A DNA stretch of 17,510 nt from DATJXG01 sp035500455. Lineage in GTDB: Bacteria > Acidobacteriota > Terriglobia > Terriglobales > Acidobacteriaceae. The position numbers and the translations under genes were made by a program. The DNA is taken from positions 1-17,510 of the forward strand of contig DATJXG010000255.1 in the NCBI GenBank assembly GCA_035500455.1, in the 5' to 3' direction. Of the stretch, positions 1-7,308 are shown one piece after another (the first letter of the stretch is position 1; the number at the start of each line of letters is the position of its first letter). The notes beneath the pieces are model-generated. The model had not been told where the DNA came from. It ran no database searches and saw nothing but the letters and a program-made list of their open reading frames with translations.

Positions 1-552
1 TTCAGCATGGGCCGGGTCTTCGAGGTCACCTGGAAGTGCGCTTTAATCCTGATGATCTGGTCGGTGGCGGACTACTTTCTGGAGCGCCAGCGCCTGGAAG
101 GCGAGCTGCGCATGAGCCGGCAGGAGCTGATGGATGAATACAAAGAGACGGAGGGCCACCCCGCGATCAAGGGCCGCATCCGCCGGCTGCAGCGGCAGAT
201 GCGCAAGCGCCGCATGCTGGAGGAAGTCAAGCGGGCGACGGTGGTGATCACCAATCCCGGCGAATTTGCCGTCGCCCTGGAATACCGCGCGGAAATGCCC
301 GCGCCCACAGTGATCGCCAAGGGGCGGAATCTGGTCGCCCGCCAGATCAAGGAGATTGCCCGCTGGCAGGGCATTCCGCTGGTGGAGAACCCGCCGCTGG
401 CGCACGCGCTCTACCGCGCGGTCGAAGTCGGACAAACCATTCCCCCCAAACTCTACGCCGTGGTGGCGGGAATCCTAGCCGCTATCTACCGCGCCGAGCA
501 GCAGGCGCGCGCCCGCGCCGCCCTTCGCCCGCTGGCCCAGGAAGGAAACTAA
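1..552 (+). CDS. flhB: Flagellar export switch protein FlhB, C-terminal part (partial at 5' end)
   Basis: The frame is open from base 1, so the gene starts upstream; 183 of the roughly 350 residues usual for FlhB are visible. The visible part begins in the last membrane helix (about FEVTWKCALILMIWSVADYF). It continues into the charged linker with the family hallmark DEYKETEG...KGRIRRLQRQ, then the cytoplasmic domain (VVITNPGEFAVALEY onward). FlhB sits in the inner membrane beside FlhA and switches export from rod/hook to filament substrates, normally after self-cleavage between Asn and Pro of an NPTH site. Here that site reads NPGE (bases 253-264): the scissile Asn-Pro is kept, but Thr and His are replaced. 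The stop lies 3 bp before flhA, so the two are surely co-transcribed. Identity is secure; cleavage activity is not. Confidence 0.95.
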   Translation, partial: FSMGRVFEVTWKCALILMIWSVADYFLERQRLEGELRMSRQELMDEYKETEGHPAIKGRIRRLQRQMRKRRMLEEVKRATVVITNPGEFAVALEYRAEMPAPTVIAKGRNLVARQIKEIARWQGIPLVENPPLAHALYRAVEVGQTIPPKLYAVVAGILAAIYRAEQQARARAALRPLAQEGN

Positions 553-555
553 ACC

Positions 556-2616
556 ATGGCCGAGACCACCAGCCCGGCCGCTCCCCGCAATTCGGTGGTG
601 GAGTGGGCGCTGCCCATCGGGGCAGTAAGCCTGGTTTTTGTCATGCTGGTGCCGCTGCCGTCTTTGATCCTCGACCTGCTGCTGGCCACCAGCATTACGG
701 CATCGGTCCTGGTGCTGCTCTCCGCCATTCACATCCTGCGCCCGGCGCAGTTCTCCGTTTTCCCCAGCCTGCTGCTGCTGCTGACGCTCTTCCGGCTCTC
801 GCTCAACCTGGCCTCGAGCCGCCGCATTCTGCTGCATGGCAACGAAGGCGCGGGCGCCGCCGGGCGAGTGATCGAGGCCTTCGGACAATTCGTGGTGGGC
901 GGCAACTACGTCGTCGGCTTCGTGCTGTTTGTCGCCCTGATCGCGATTCAATACATCGTGGTCAGCCACGGCGCGGTACGCACCGCCGAGGTCACCGCCC
1001 GCTTCACCCTCGACGCCCTGCCGGGCAAGCAGATGGCCATCGACGCCGACCTCAACGCCGGCCTGATCGATGAAACCCAGGCACGGTCCCGGCGCGAGCA
1101 GATCGCGCGCGACGCCGAGTTTTACGGCGCCATGGACGGCGCCGCTCGCTTCAACCAGCGCGACGCGTTGGCCACCATCCTTATTACCGGGGTCAACATC
1201 ATCGCCGGCTTCCTGATTGGCGTCTTTCAGCTCGACATTCCCTTTCGCGAGGCGCTCAAGACCTACACCGTGCTCACCGTGGGCGACGGCCTGGTGACCA
1301 TGATCCCCTCGCTGCTGGTCTCGATGGCGGGCGGCATGGTGGTCACGCGGGCTTCTTCCGATGTGGGACTCTCGGGCGACCTTGGCCGCCAGTTGCTCTC
1401 CGGCCGGCGCCCGCTGTTTCTCGCCTCTGCGGTCATGCTCACTCTGGCCGCCATTCCCGGCCTGCCGAAATTTTCCTTCATCCTTCTCGGGGGACTGGTC
1501 GGCCTGCTGGCCTGGCGCACGCCCAAACCCGAAGCGGAGAAGCCGGCTGCGCCCGCCAAGGACAAAGAAAAGAAGCCGCAGGAGGCCGCCGAAGACCTGC
1601 TGAAGCTCGACGAACTGGGCCTGGAAGTCGGCTACGCCCTGGTCCCGCTGGTCGACAGCCAGCAGGGTGGCCAGCTTCTGGCCCGGGTGCGCGCTCTGAG
1701 AAACAATCTGGCGCAGCAGCTGGGCTTCGTGATTCCCCCGGTGCACATCACCGACAACGCCCGCCTCAAGCCGCGCGAATACGTTATTTCTCTGCGCGGG
1801 GTGGAAGTCGCCCGCTGGGAAATGCATGAAGACCACCGCCTGGCCATCAGTTCGGAAGCCGCGGCGCCGCCGCTGCCCGGCGTGCCGACACGCGAGCCCG
1901 CTTTTGGGGTTTCGGCGTTGTGGATCGCGCCCGCGCTCGAAAGCCAGGCGCTGGCAGCGGGCTACGCCGTCGTGGACCAAACCTCGGTGCTGGCCACCCA
2001 TCTGGCGGAACTGATCAAGCAGCACGCCTCGGAGCTGCTCACCCGCCAGGAGTGCAAGCGCCTGCTCGACCGCCTGAATGACAGCCATCCCAAGCTGGTC
2101 GAGGAGTTAGTCCCCAAGCTGCTTTCTCTCGGCGAAGTGCAGAAGGTGCTGCAGCAGCTGCTGCGCGAGCAAGTCTCGATCCGCGACCTGCCCACGATTC
2201 TCGAAACCCTGGTCGACGCCGGCGTGGCCAACAAGAACCCGGTCTTTTTAGTGGAAAGCGTGCGCCAGGCGCTGGGGCGGGCGCTGGTGCGCCCCCTGCT
2301 TTCCGAAGACGGGGGCCTGAAAGTGGTTACGCTCGACAGCGCCATGGAAGAGGAGCTGGGCCGCGCCTTCAGCCCCCAGACTTCGGCGACCGCCGCCGCC
2401 GACATGCAGCCCTCGTTTGTGCGCCGCGTACTCGACGGCCTGCGCCGCCTGGCCGGCGAGCAGATTTCGGTAGCCAGCCCGGTGCTGCTGTGTGCCACGC
2501 CGGCGCGCTTTCACTTGAAGCGCTTGCTTGAGCCTTTTCTTCCCAAGCTGGTGGTGCTCTCCCCGGGCGAGATTCCGCCGACGATTCCGGTGCAGTCGGT
2601 GGGGGTGTTGAAGTAG
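556..2616 (+). CDS. flhA: Flagellar export gate protein FlhA
   Basis: 686 residues, the usual FlhA length. The N-terminal half is membrane-embedded (about residues 17-320, several hydrophobic helices). The FHIPEP-family cytoplasmic loop spans about residues 142-205: RFTLDALPGKQMAIDADLN, then DAEFYGAMDGAARF and an RDALA that keeps the Asp equivalent to Salmonella D208, implicated in proton-driven export. A Pro/Lys-rich linker (about 323-345) leads to the cytoplasmic domain that docks chaperone-substrate complexes such as FlgN-FlgK. The start ATG follows a GAAGGA ribosome site by 9 bases and lies 3 bp after flhB. The flhF and flhG genes that often follow flhA are absent; a repeat-filled spacer and fliA come next. 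Confidence 0.97.
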   Translation: MAETTSPAAPRNSVVEWALPIGAVSLVFVMLVPLPSLILDLLLATSITASVLVLLSAIHILRPAQFSVFPSLLLLLTLFRLSLNLASSRRILLHGNEGAGAAGRVIEAFGQFVVGGNYVVGFVLFVALIAIQYIVVSHGAVRTAEVTARFTLDALPGKQMAIDADLNAGLIDETQARSRREQIARDAEFYGAMDGAARFNQRDALATILITGVNIIAGFLIGVFQLDIPFREALKTYTVLTVGDGLVTMIPSLLVSMAGGMVVTRASSDVGLSGDLGRQLLSGRRPLFLASAVMLTLAAIPGLPKFSFILLGGLVGLLAWRTPKPEAEKPAAPAKDKEKKPQEAAEDLLKLDELGLEVGYALVPLVDSQQGGQLLARVRALRNNLAQQLGFVIPPVHITDNARLKPREYVISLRGVEVARWEMHEDHRLAISSEAAAPPLPGVPTREPAFGVSALWIAPALESQALAAGYAVVDQTSVLATHLAELIKQHASELLTRQECKRLLDRLNDSHPKLVEELVPKLLSLGEVQKVLQQLLREQVSIRDLPTILETLVDAGVANKNPVFLVESVRQALGRALVRPLLSEDGGLKVVTLDSAMEEELGRAFSPQTSATAAADMQPSFVRRVLDGLRRLAGEQISVASPVLLCATPARFHLKRLLEPFLPKLVVLSPGEIPPTIPVQSVGVLK

Positions 2617-2733
2617 TCGTCGGCCAGTCGTTTGGCTGTTCGTCGTTAGTCGTTGGCCAAGACTCTGTGAGAAAGACTAACGACCAACGGCTAAGGGCTA
2701 TCGACGCGCCTGGCTGAAGACTGACGACTGGTA
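2617..2733 (+). repeat. Period-7 iterated palindrome A (flhA-fliA spacer)
   Basis: The spacer is built of degenerate 7-bp units. The left arm reads AGTCGTT, TGGCTGT, TCGTCGT, TAGTCGT, TGGCCAA in unbroken register from 2626. The right arm reads GACTAAC, GACCAAC, GGCTAAG, GGCTATC from 2675, then GACTGAC, GACTGGT from 2719. The arms are inverted copies: TCGTTAGTC at 2643-2651 pairs with GACTAACGA at 2675-2683, and CCAGTCGT at 2624-2631 with ACGACTGG at 2724-2731. It could fold as a long imperfect hairpin in DNA or RNA. There is no T-tract as in an intrinsic terminator. Function unknown. Confidence 0.8.
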
Positions 2734-2752
2734 GGTAGGAAGCGAGTTTTCC

Positions 2753-3544
2753 ATGACCGACGCGACCCGGCGGGCTTACACCGCCTGGCGGGACGACGAG
2801 GAGCGGGAGCGCCTGCTGGTCGAGCAGTTGCCGCAGGTGCGTTACATTGCCCGCCGCATTCACGAACGCCTGCCGCGCCACGTGCCGCTGGAAGACCTGG
2901 TTCATGCGGGCGTAGTTGGTCTGATCGATGCGCTGCACAAGTTTGACCGCTCCAAACACGTGCAGTTCGGGTCTTACGCCAAGTTCCGCATCCGCGGTGC
3001 CATCCTCGACAGCTTGCGGGAGATGGACTGGAGCCCGCGCGACCTCCGGCGCAAGGCGCGCCGGGTGGAGGAAGCCCACAACCAGCTGCGCTCCAAGCTG
3101 GGTCGCAACCCCAGCGAGCCGGAACTGGCAGTGGAGCTGGGCATGGACCTGCGGGGGTTGCAGGCGTTGCTGGGGGAAATCGACGGCCTGGAAGTGGGCA
3201 GCCTGCGGGTGGCCTCCTCGCGTGACGGCAAGGAAGAGGACCTGTGCGAGTTTCTGCCCAACCATCCGGAAGAGACTCCGCTGCTGTTGTGCCTGCGTTC
3301 GGAGATGAAGGACCTGCTGGCCAAGGCCATCGCAGATCTTCCGGAGAAAGAACGCCAGGTGCTGGCCCTCTATTACTACGAGGAACTCACGATGAAGGAG
3401 GTCGGCGCGGTGCTGGGAGTGGGCGAGTCGCGGGTCTCGCAGATCCACTCCATGGCCCTGGTGCGCCTGCGCGCCCGCCTCAGCGAGCTGAACAGCCGCG
3501 GGGCGGGGGGAGAGCGCGCGCACGGCGCGGCTGGAGGTGCTTAG
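2753..3544 (+). CDS. fliA: Flagellar sigma factor sigma-28 (FliA/WhiG family)
   Basis: 263 residues. Sigma region 2 is clear: PLEDLVHAGVVGLIDALHKF, then SYAKFRIRGAILDSLREMDW and SPRDLRRKARRVEEA, the classic FliA/WhiG sequence. Region 3 follows (LGRNPSEPELAVELGM), then region 4 with the helix-turn-helix (LPEKERQVLALYYYEELTMKEVG...GVGESRVSQIHSMAL). It directs RNA polymerase to late flagellar promoters; three matching sites are found at 6795, 13165 and 13248, and its antagonist FlgM is encoded at 13317. An AGGA ribosome site lies 12 bases before the ATG, slightly far. The Gly/Ala-rich last 15 residues are probably disordered. Heptad repeat elements flank the gene on both sides. Confidence 0.96.
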   Translation: MTDATRRAYTAWRDDEERERLLVEQLPQVRYIARRIHERLPRHVPLEDLVHAGVVGLIDALHKFDRSKHVQFGSYAKFRIRGAILDSLREMDWSPRDLRRKARRVEEAHNQLRSKLGRNPSEPELAVELGMDLRGLQALLGEIDGLEVGSLRVASSRDGKEEDLCEFLPNHPEETPLLLCLRSEMKDLLAKAIADLPEKERQVLALYYYEELTMKEVGAVLGVGESRVSQIHSMALVRLRARLSELNSRGAGGERAHGAAGGA

Positions 3545-3548
3545 TTTT

Positions 3549-3695
3549 CAGTCGTCAGTCTTCAGTCGCCGGCGGTTGGCGAGTCGTTGGCTAAGCACTC
3601 TGCGCCAACAGCAAACGGCCAACAGCTAACGAACCAACGGCACCTGTGCTAAAGACCGACGACTATAGACTGACGACCAAAGACTGACGACAAAA
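3549..3695 (+). repeat. Period-7 iterated palindrome B (fliA-fliM spacer)
   Basis: Almost the whole spacer is heptads. The left arm is CAGTCGT, CAGTCTT, CAGTCGC from 3549. The middle is GCCAACA, GCAAACG, GCCAACA, GCTAACG from 3604. The right arm is GACCGAC, GACTATA, GACTGAC, GACCAAA, GACTGAC, GACAAAA from 3654, in continuous register up to 3 bp before the fliM start. GTCGTCAGTCTT at 3551-3562 is a perfect 12-bp inverted copy of AAGACTGACGAC at 3680-3691. CGTTGG (3585-3590) and CCAACG (3634-3639) make an inner pair. Units resemble those of element A, so A and B may be related. Function unknown. Confidence 0.85.
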
Positions 3696-3698
3696 TAT

Positions 3699-4697
3699 AT
3701 GGTCGAAAAGGTACTCAACCAGGAACAAATCGACGCGATGGTGCGCGCCGCTCGCGAGGGCAAGGCGGCTAAGCCGGGGGCGCGCCAGAAGAGCATTAGC
3801 GGGTGGGATGCCCGTCAGGCGGGGCAAATCGGGCGCGAGCAGATGAGTGCCATCAGCACCCTGCACGAAGCCTTCGCGCGCAATCTCACTCACTCCCTGG
3901 GCGCTTATCTGCGCATCGTATTTGACGCCGCCCTGGTTTCCGCCGAGCACCTTACCTTCGTGGAATTCCTGCAGCGGGTCCCGGAGGTCACCTACCTTGC
4001 CACCGTCAAGCTGGAGCCTGCCGGGGCGATGGCCTTGTTGCAGCTCGATTTACCGGTGGTGTTCCCGCTGATCGACGTTCTGCTCGGGGGGCAAGGCACC
4101 GCCCTGCCCACCGGACACGAAATCACCGAGATTGAGGAGCAGATTCTGGAAACCGTCATGACCATCATCTGCCGCGAACTGCAATCCACATGGCAAGTGC
4201 TGGCGCTGCAGTTTATTTTCGACCAGCGGCAACTGCCGCAGCAGGTGCAGTACATCATGCCGGGCGAGGAGAAGACCCTTTGTCTGAGCTTTGAAATCAC
4301 CCTGGCGGATAGCCGCGGCAATCTGAATCTGATGGTTCCGGCGGTGGTCTCGAATGCGCTCCTGCGCAAGCTGGCGGCGGGCTGGGCTGCGGCCAAGTCG
4401 CGCCCCCGCAGCGATTCCGGTCAGCAGTTGAGGAAGCTGCTTCTGAAGTGTCCCTTTCGGGTGGAGCTGAGCATGAACTCCAGCGCGGTAACGCTGGGGC
4501 AGCTGGTGAACCTGTCCGCCGGTGATCTGCTCGTGCTGCGCCGGTCCGCCGCCAAGCCTGCGGTGCTGAGCGTGGGCGAACATGATCTGTTCTACGCTGC
4601 GGTAGCCCGCTGCGGCACGCGGCGCGCGGCCAAACTGCTGGAGCGGAAAATAAACCTCGACGCCGGACCAGCGAAAGAGAGGAAACTCCCAAAATGA
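3699..4697 (+). CDS. fliM: Flagellar motor switch protein FliM
   Basis: 332 residues, normal for FliM. The N-terminus (LNQEQIDAMV, residues 6-15) matches the conserved CheY-P binding peptide (LSQxEIDALL type). The middle CheC-like domain has REQMSAISTLHEAFARNL and the LLGGQG loop (GGQG at 130-133), part of the FliM-FliG contact. A C-terminal SpoA/FliN-like domain (about 250-315) binds FliN. It forms the C ring and passes the CheY signal to rotation direction; a cognate cheY lies downstream at 6922. No Shine-Dalgarno is visible before the ATG, because heptad repeat sequence runs up to 3 bases from it. The stop overlaps the fliN start by 4 bp (ATGA), suggesting translational coupling. Confidence 0.95.
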   Translation: MVEKVLNQEQIDAMVRAAREGKAAKPGARQKSISGWDARQAGQIGREQMSAISTLHEAFARNLTHSLGAYLRIVFDAALVSAEHLTFVEFLQRVPEVTYLATVKLEPAGAMALLQLDLPVVFPLIDVLLGGQGTALPTGHEITEIEEQILETVMTIICRELQSTWQVLALQFIFDQRQLPQQVQYIMPGEEKTLCLSFEITLADSRGNLNLMVPAVVSNALLRKLAAGWAAAKSRPRSDSGQQLRKLLLKCPFRVELSMNSSAVTLGQLVNLSAGDLLVLRRSAAKPAVLSVGEHDLFYAAVARCGTRRAAKLLERKINLDAGPAKERKLPK

Positions 4698-5566
4698 GCA
4701 GCTCCGCAGGCGCGCCAGCACTGGCCGAAGAGGTCACGCAATTTCTGCAGGCATGGGTTGGAGCTATGGCTCTGGTGCTCGGCCAGATCGCCGGCGCCGC
4801 CTGTCCCATGGAGTTCAAAGCCGAGGCCCCGGAAGCCGGAGCGGGGGACGCCGAGGGCGATTTGCGCGCCATGATGACGGCCGCCGGCTCCTTGCGCGGA
4901 GAAATGGCCATGCGGGTGCCCCAGGGGGCGGTGCTGGGCGTGGCGCAGATTTTTCTCGGCGAAGCGCAGGACGCTTCCGCCAGCCTCAGCAACGAACACC
5001 GCGAGGCCGCTGAAGAATTCCTGCGCCAGGTTGCCGGCCAGGTTGCGACCGCTCTGAAACCCGCGTGGGGAGAAGTGCAGTTACGCCTGGAGTTCGGTTC
5101 CGCGCCCTCCTGGCCGCCTGGCGCCGGCGGCTGGGTCGGCCCCGGCGAGGGCGCCCCCGCCCAACTCTGGGTGGAGTGGCAGGCCAGCGCAGCGCTGCTG
5201 GCGGCACTGCGGCAAAGCCGCGCCGAATCATCCGCCGCCGCAGCAGCGCCGGCTCCCGTTTCTCCAACCCCGGTGGCGCCCCCGGCGGCCGGGCCCGGCA
5301 ACCTTGATCTGTTCATGGATGTGGAACTGGGGGTCACGCTGTGCTTTGGCGGACGGAGCATGCTGCTGCGCGAAATTCTGGAACTCGGTTCCGGCTCGGT
5401 GGTGGAACTGGATCGCCAGCTCAACGAACCGGCCGACCTGCTGCTCGACGGCAAATTGATCGCGCGCGGTGAAGTGGTTGTAGTGGATGGCAGCTACGGT
5501 TTGCGTATCCAGGAAGTGGAGTCCGCCAATGTCCCCGCAGGCCTGCAGGCGGGCCCGAGCCTGTGA
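4694..5566 (+). CDS. fliN: Flagellar motor switch protein FliN, long FliY-like form
   Basis: 290 residues, far longer than plain FliN (about 100-140). The C-terminal SpoA domain (about 204-276: LDLFMDVELGVTLCFGGRSM, LDGKLIARGEVVVVDGSYGL) is the C-ring module and secures the family. Residues about 1-175 look like a degenerate CheC/FliY-type domain. The helix EFLRQVAGQVATAL aligns with the CheX/CheC catalytic helix (in this window's CheX: EICNMIAGN), but the essential Asn is Arg here (R111), so phosphatase activity is unlikely. An Ala/Pro-rich linker (about 177-201) joins the two. The start overlaps the fliM stop (ATGA). FliY would be a defensible name; the N-terminal assignment is inference. 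Confidence 0.88.
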   Translation: MSSSAGAPALAEEVTQFLQAWVGAMALVLGQIAGAACPMEFKAEAPEAGAGDAEGDLRAMMTAAGSLRGEMAMRVPQGAVLGVAQIFLGEAQDASASLSNEHREAAEEFLRQVAGQVATALKPAWGEVQLRLEFGSAPSWPPGAGGWVGPGEGAPAQLWVEWQASAALLAALRQSRAESSAAAAAPAPVSPTPVAPPAAGPGNLDLFMDVELGVTLCFGGRSMLLREILELGSGSVVELDRQLNEPADLLLDGKLIARGEVVVVDGSYGLRIQEVESANVPAGLQAGPSL

Positions 5567-5742
5567 AGCAAGTGCGGCTGGCGGCGCAATTGGCGGAAGG
5601 GTGACTGATTGAGGCCCTCGCGTGACTCAGCGCGGAAGAATCGGGAGCAGCACAGAAATCGCGGAGATCGAAAGCAACGAGGAGAAGGCCCGCAAGGGCG
5701 CATCAGCTGGGAACGACGCGCTGGAACAGGGTTCGTCATCGC
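5567..5742 (+). other. Spacer without a supported gene
   Basis: 176 bp between fliN and the MshEN gene. Short open frames exist here, but none shows a recognisable domain. A 4-bp stem with a GCAA tetraloop sits at 5688-5699 (GCCC-GCAA-GGGC). I see no promoter or terminator I can defend. Confidence 0.4.
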
Positions 5743-6600
5743 ATGGAATCGTACGGGTTCGGGGGCTTTTTCGGACAGTGGATTGGGCGGACGCTGCTTC
5801 GCTGCCGTGCGGCTTTCCCCCGCTGCGCCTGGCCGGAGTGCTCGGCCGGACTGACAGGGCGCTGGTTGCCCGCCGCGCACGGCATCCTTCTGCAACAGCA
5901 ATGGTACTGTTCCCCCCAGTGCTTCGAATCTGCCGCCCGGCGCTGCTTCGCCCGCGCCGGCAATAGTCCATCCCCCGCTCCTCCGGTGCGGCACCGCCTG
6001 CCCCTCGGGCTGGTGCTGCTTTCGCGCGGACATGTCTCAAACGCCCAGTTGCGCTCGGCTCTGCAGGCTCAGCAGGAAAGCAGCGGCAAGCGCATCGGTG
6101 AATGGCTGGAAGAGATGGGCTTCGCCAGCGAGCGCCAGATCACCGCCGCGGTCGGCATTCAGTGGGCTTGCCCGGTGCTTCCCGACTCCGCGATCTCGCC
6201 ACAAAGTCTGCGCACCTTGCTGCCTCTACCGTTGCTGGAAAACTTCCGCATGCTACCCGTCCACTTCACCCGCGAACGCGTGCTCTACGTCGCCTTCAGC
6301 GAGGGTGTGGACTACACCGCCCTTTACGCCATCGAGCAGGCGATGGACTGCCGCACCGAAGCCTGCCTGGTGGGACGTTCCAGCATGAACTCCGCCCTCT
6401 TGCAACTGGCCGGCGAACCCCGTGCTGGAGACTTCGTGTTTGAACGCGGACATGACGACCAGGAAATGGCCCGCATCACCTGCGGCTGCGCCATCAAGCT
6501 GGGCGCGCATTCGGTCCGCATCGTGGCCTGTGGCGACTACGTCTGGGCTCGTCTCGAAACTTCGGCGCAGCCCGCCAACCTGCTGTTCCGGCGCAGCTGA
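5743..6600 (+). CDS. Cys-motif plus MshEN (GspE N-terminal) domain protein, putative c-di-GMP receptor
   Basis: 285 residues, not a recognised core flagellar gene. Cysteines C28-x4-C33 and C56-x3-C60 form a likely zinc-binding pair of knuckles. Residues 87-110 and 117-140 are two consecutive copies of the MshEN nucleotide-binding motif (RLGx2Lx3Gx6Lx3Lx2Q). Copy one has PLG then L, G, L, L, Q in register; copy two starts RIG with Ile/Val substitutions. The rest (145-285) resembles the remainder of a type II secretion GspE N-terminal domain, with no Walker ATPase following. Known MshEN domains bind c-di-GMP, so a second-messenger input to the flagellum is plausible but inferred. The start has only a weak upstream CAGGG; coding is supported by the domain and high third-position GC. 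Confidence 0.75.
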   Translation: MESYGFGGFFGQWIGRTLLRCRAAFPRCAWPECSAGLTGRWLPAAHGILLQQQWYCSPQCFESAARRCFARAGNSPSPAPPVRHRLPLGLVLLSRGHVSNAQLRSALQAQQESSGKRIGEWLEEMGFASERQITAAVGIQWACPVLPDSAISPQSLRTLLPLPLLENFRMLPVHFTRERVLYVAFSEGVDYTALYAIEQAMDCRTEACLVGRSSMNSALLQLAGEPRAGDFVFERGHDDQEMARITCGCAIKLGAHSVRIVACGDYVWARLETSAQPANLLFRRS

Positions 6601-6794
6601 GGAAATCGGTGATTTCCGATTGCTGTCCCCGGCAATACCCACCGGGCTGTTCGCGGTGGGGTAGTGGCGGCGCCTTTCAACATGTGTAAGTCCTTTAGAA
6701 AGAATACTGGGACGGCTCGCCCTGGCTTCCTCAGGAAAGCCAGTGGCGCAACCCTCGTCCACCCATGGTCCAGGCTCCGATTTCATCCTGCGTC
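6601..6794 (+). other. Hairpin-rich spacer before the cheY promoter
   Basis: Three predicted stem-loops follow the MshEN gene. First, GGAAATC/GATTTCC, 7 bp with a 3-base loop, at 6601-6617; it competes with AATCGG/CCGATT at 6604-6621. Second, CCCACCG/CGGTGGG at 6638-6660. Third, a composite stem at 6710-6760: GGACG/CGTCC outside, CGCC/GGCG, then CTGGCTTCC/GGAAAGCCAG around a TCA loop. None is followed by a T-run, so classic intrinsic termination is not supported. The region ends at the -35 box of the cheY promoter. It may be the structured 3' end of the upstream transcript or an uncharacterised RNA. Confidence 0.45.
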
Positions 6795-6821
6795 TAAAGT
6801 CTTCGGTGTCCATGCCGATAG
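6795..6821 (+). promoter_or_regulatory. Sigma-28 (FliA) promoter for cheY-cheX
   Basis: TAAAGTCT (6795-6802), an 11-base spacer, then GCCGATAG (6814-6821). The flagellar sigma-28 consensus is TAAAGTTT-N11-GCCGATAA, so only two positions differ. Transcription would start near 6828, giving a leader of roughly 95 bases before cheY. Confidence 0.9.
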
Positions 6822-6921
6822 CACCACTAACCGCCCGATATGCACGCTTTCGGCGGCGTTGCAGCTGGATTTCTCTGCCGGCCTGCAGAAGCTCCGCGGG
6901 GGAACCTGTGGGTACCACAAC

Positions 6922-7308
6922 ATGAACAAAGTACGCGCTCTCATCGTGGACGACTCCTCCGTTATGCGCAAGATCGTGGAACGCTCTCTGCGCCAGGCGG
7001 GCATTGACCTTTCAGAAGTGCGCGAGGCCGGAAACGGTGCCGAAGGGCTGGGGGCGCTGACCGACAGCAGCGTGGACCTGATCCTTTGCGACATCAACAT
7101 GCCGGTCATGGACGGCCTGGAATTCCTTCGCCAGCTGCAAGGCGTGCAAAACGCCAAAGGCGTGCCCGTAGTCATGATTACCACCGAGGGCAGCGAATCG
7201 CACGTGGTGCAGGCGCTTTCCATTGGGGCGCGAGGCTACATCCGCAAACCCTTTACTCCCGAGCAGGTAAAAGAGCACGTCATCCCTCTCTTGGAAGAGA
7301 AGAAATGA
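6922..7308 (+). CDS. cheY: Chemotaxis response regulator CheY
   Basis: 128 residues, a single receiver domain with no output domain. All key residues fall at the classic CheY positions: D10 and D11 (acid pocket), D57 (phosphate acceptor, in CDINMPVMDG), T87 (MITTEG) and K109 (RKPF). Phosphorylated CheY binds FliM and biases rotation. The start chosen is the ATG giving MNKVRALIVDDS, because receiver domains begin there; an upstream in-frame ATG at 6664 would read through the sigma-28 promoter and add 86 unrelated residues. The ribosome site is weak. Its 3' end overlaps cheX by 4 bp, so the signal protein and its probable phosphatase are made together. No kinase or receptor gene is in the window. 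Confidence 0.93.
   Translation: MNKVRALIVDDSSVMRKIVERSLRQAGIDLSEVREAGNGAEGLGALTDSSVDLILCDINMPVMDGLEFLRQLQGVQNAKGVPVVMITTEGSESHVVQALSIGARGYIRKPFTPEQVKEHVIPLLEEKK

Noticed and set aside
475..2088. Long minus-strand open frame (537 codons) opposite flhA
   Set aside because: It is a shadow of the GC-rich flhA codons; its translation is Gln/Gly/Arg-rich without any domain, and flhA is certain on the + strand.
2369..3523. Minus-strand open frame of 384 codons opposite fliA and part of flhA
   Set aside because: It runs across two secure + strand genes and the repeat spacer and has no recognisable domain.
5622..5966. Short + strand frame (114 codons) overlapping the start of the MshEN gene
   Set aside because: It has no domain and overlaps out of frame with the cysteine/MshEN protein, which shows clear motifs.
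6638..6660. Intrinsic terminator after the MshEN gene
   Set aside because: The stem is good, but GTAGTGG follows instead of a T-run.
6664..6921. N-terminal extension of CheY from an upstream ATG
   Set aside because: It would translate through the sigma-28 promoter and a hairpin; receiver domains start at the MNKVRALIVDD position.
6601..6921. c-di-GMP (GEMM) riboswitch before cheY
   Set aside because: I looked because of the hairpins and the MshEN neighbour, but the conserved GGCAAA...GCAAAGCC signature is absent, and the sigma-28 promoter lies downstream of the hairpins.
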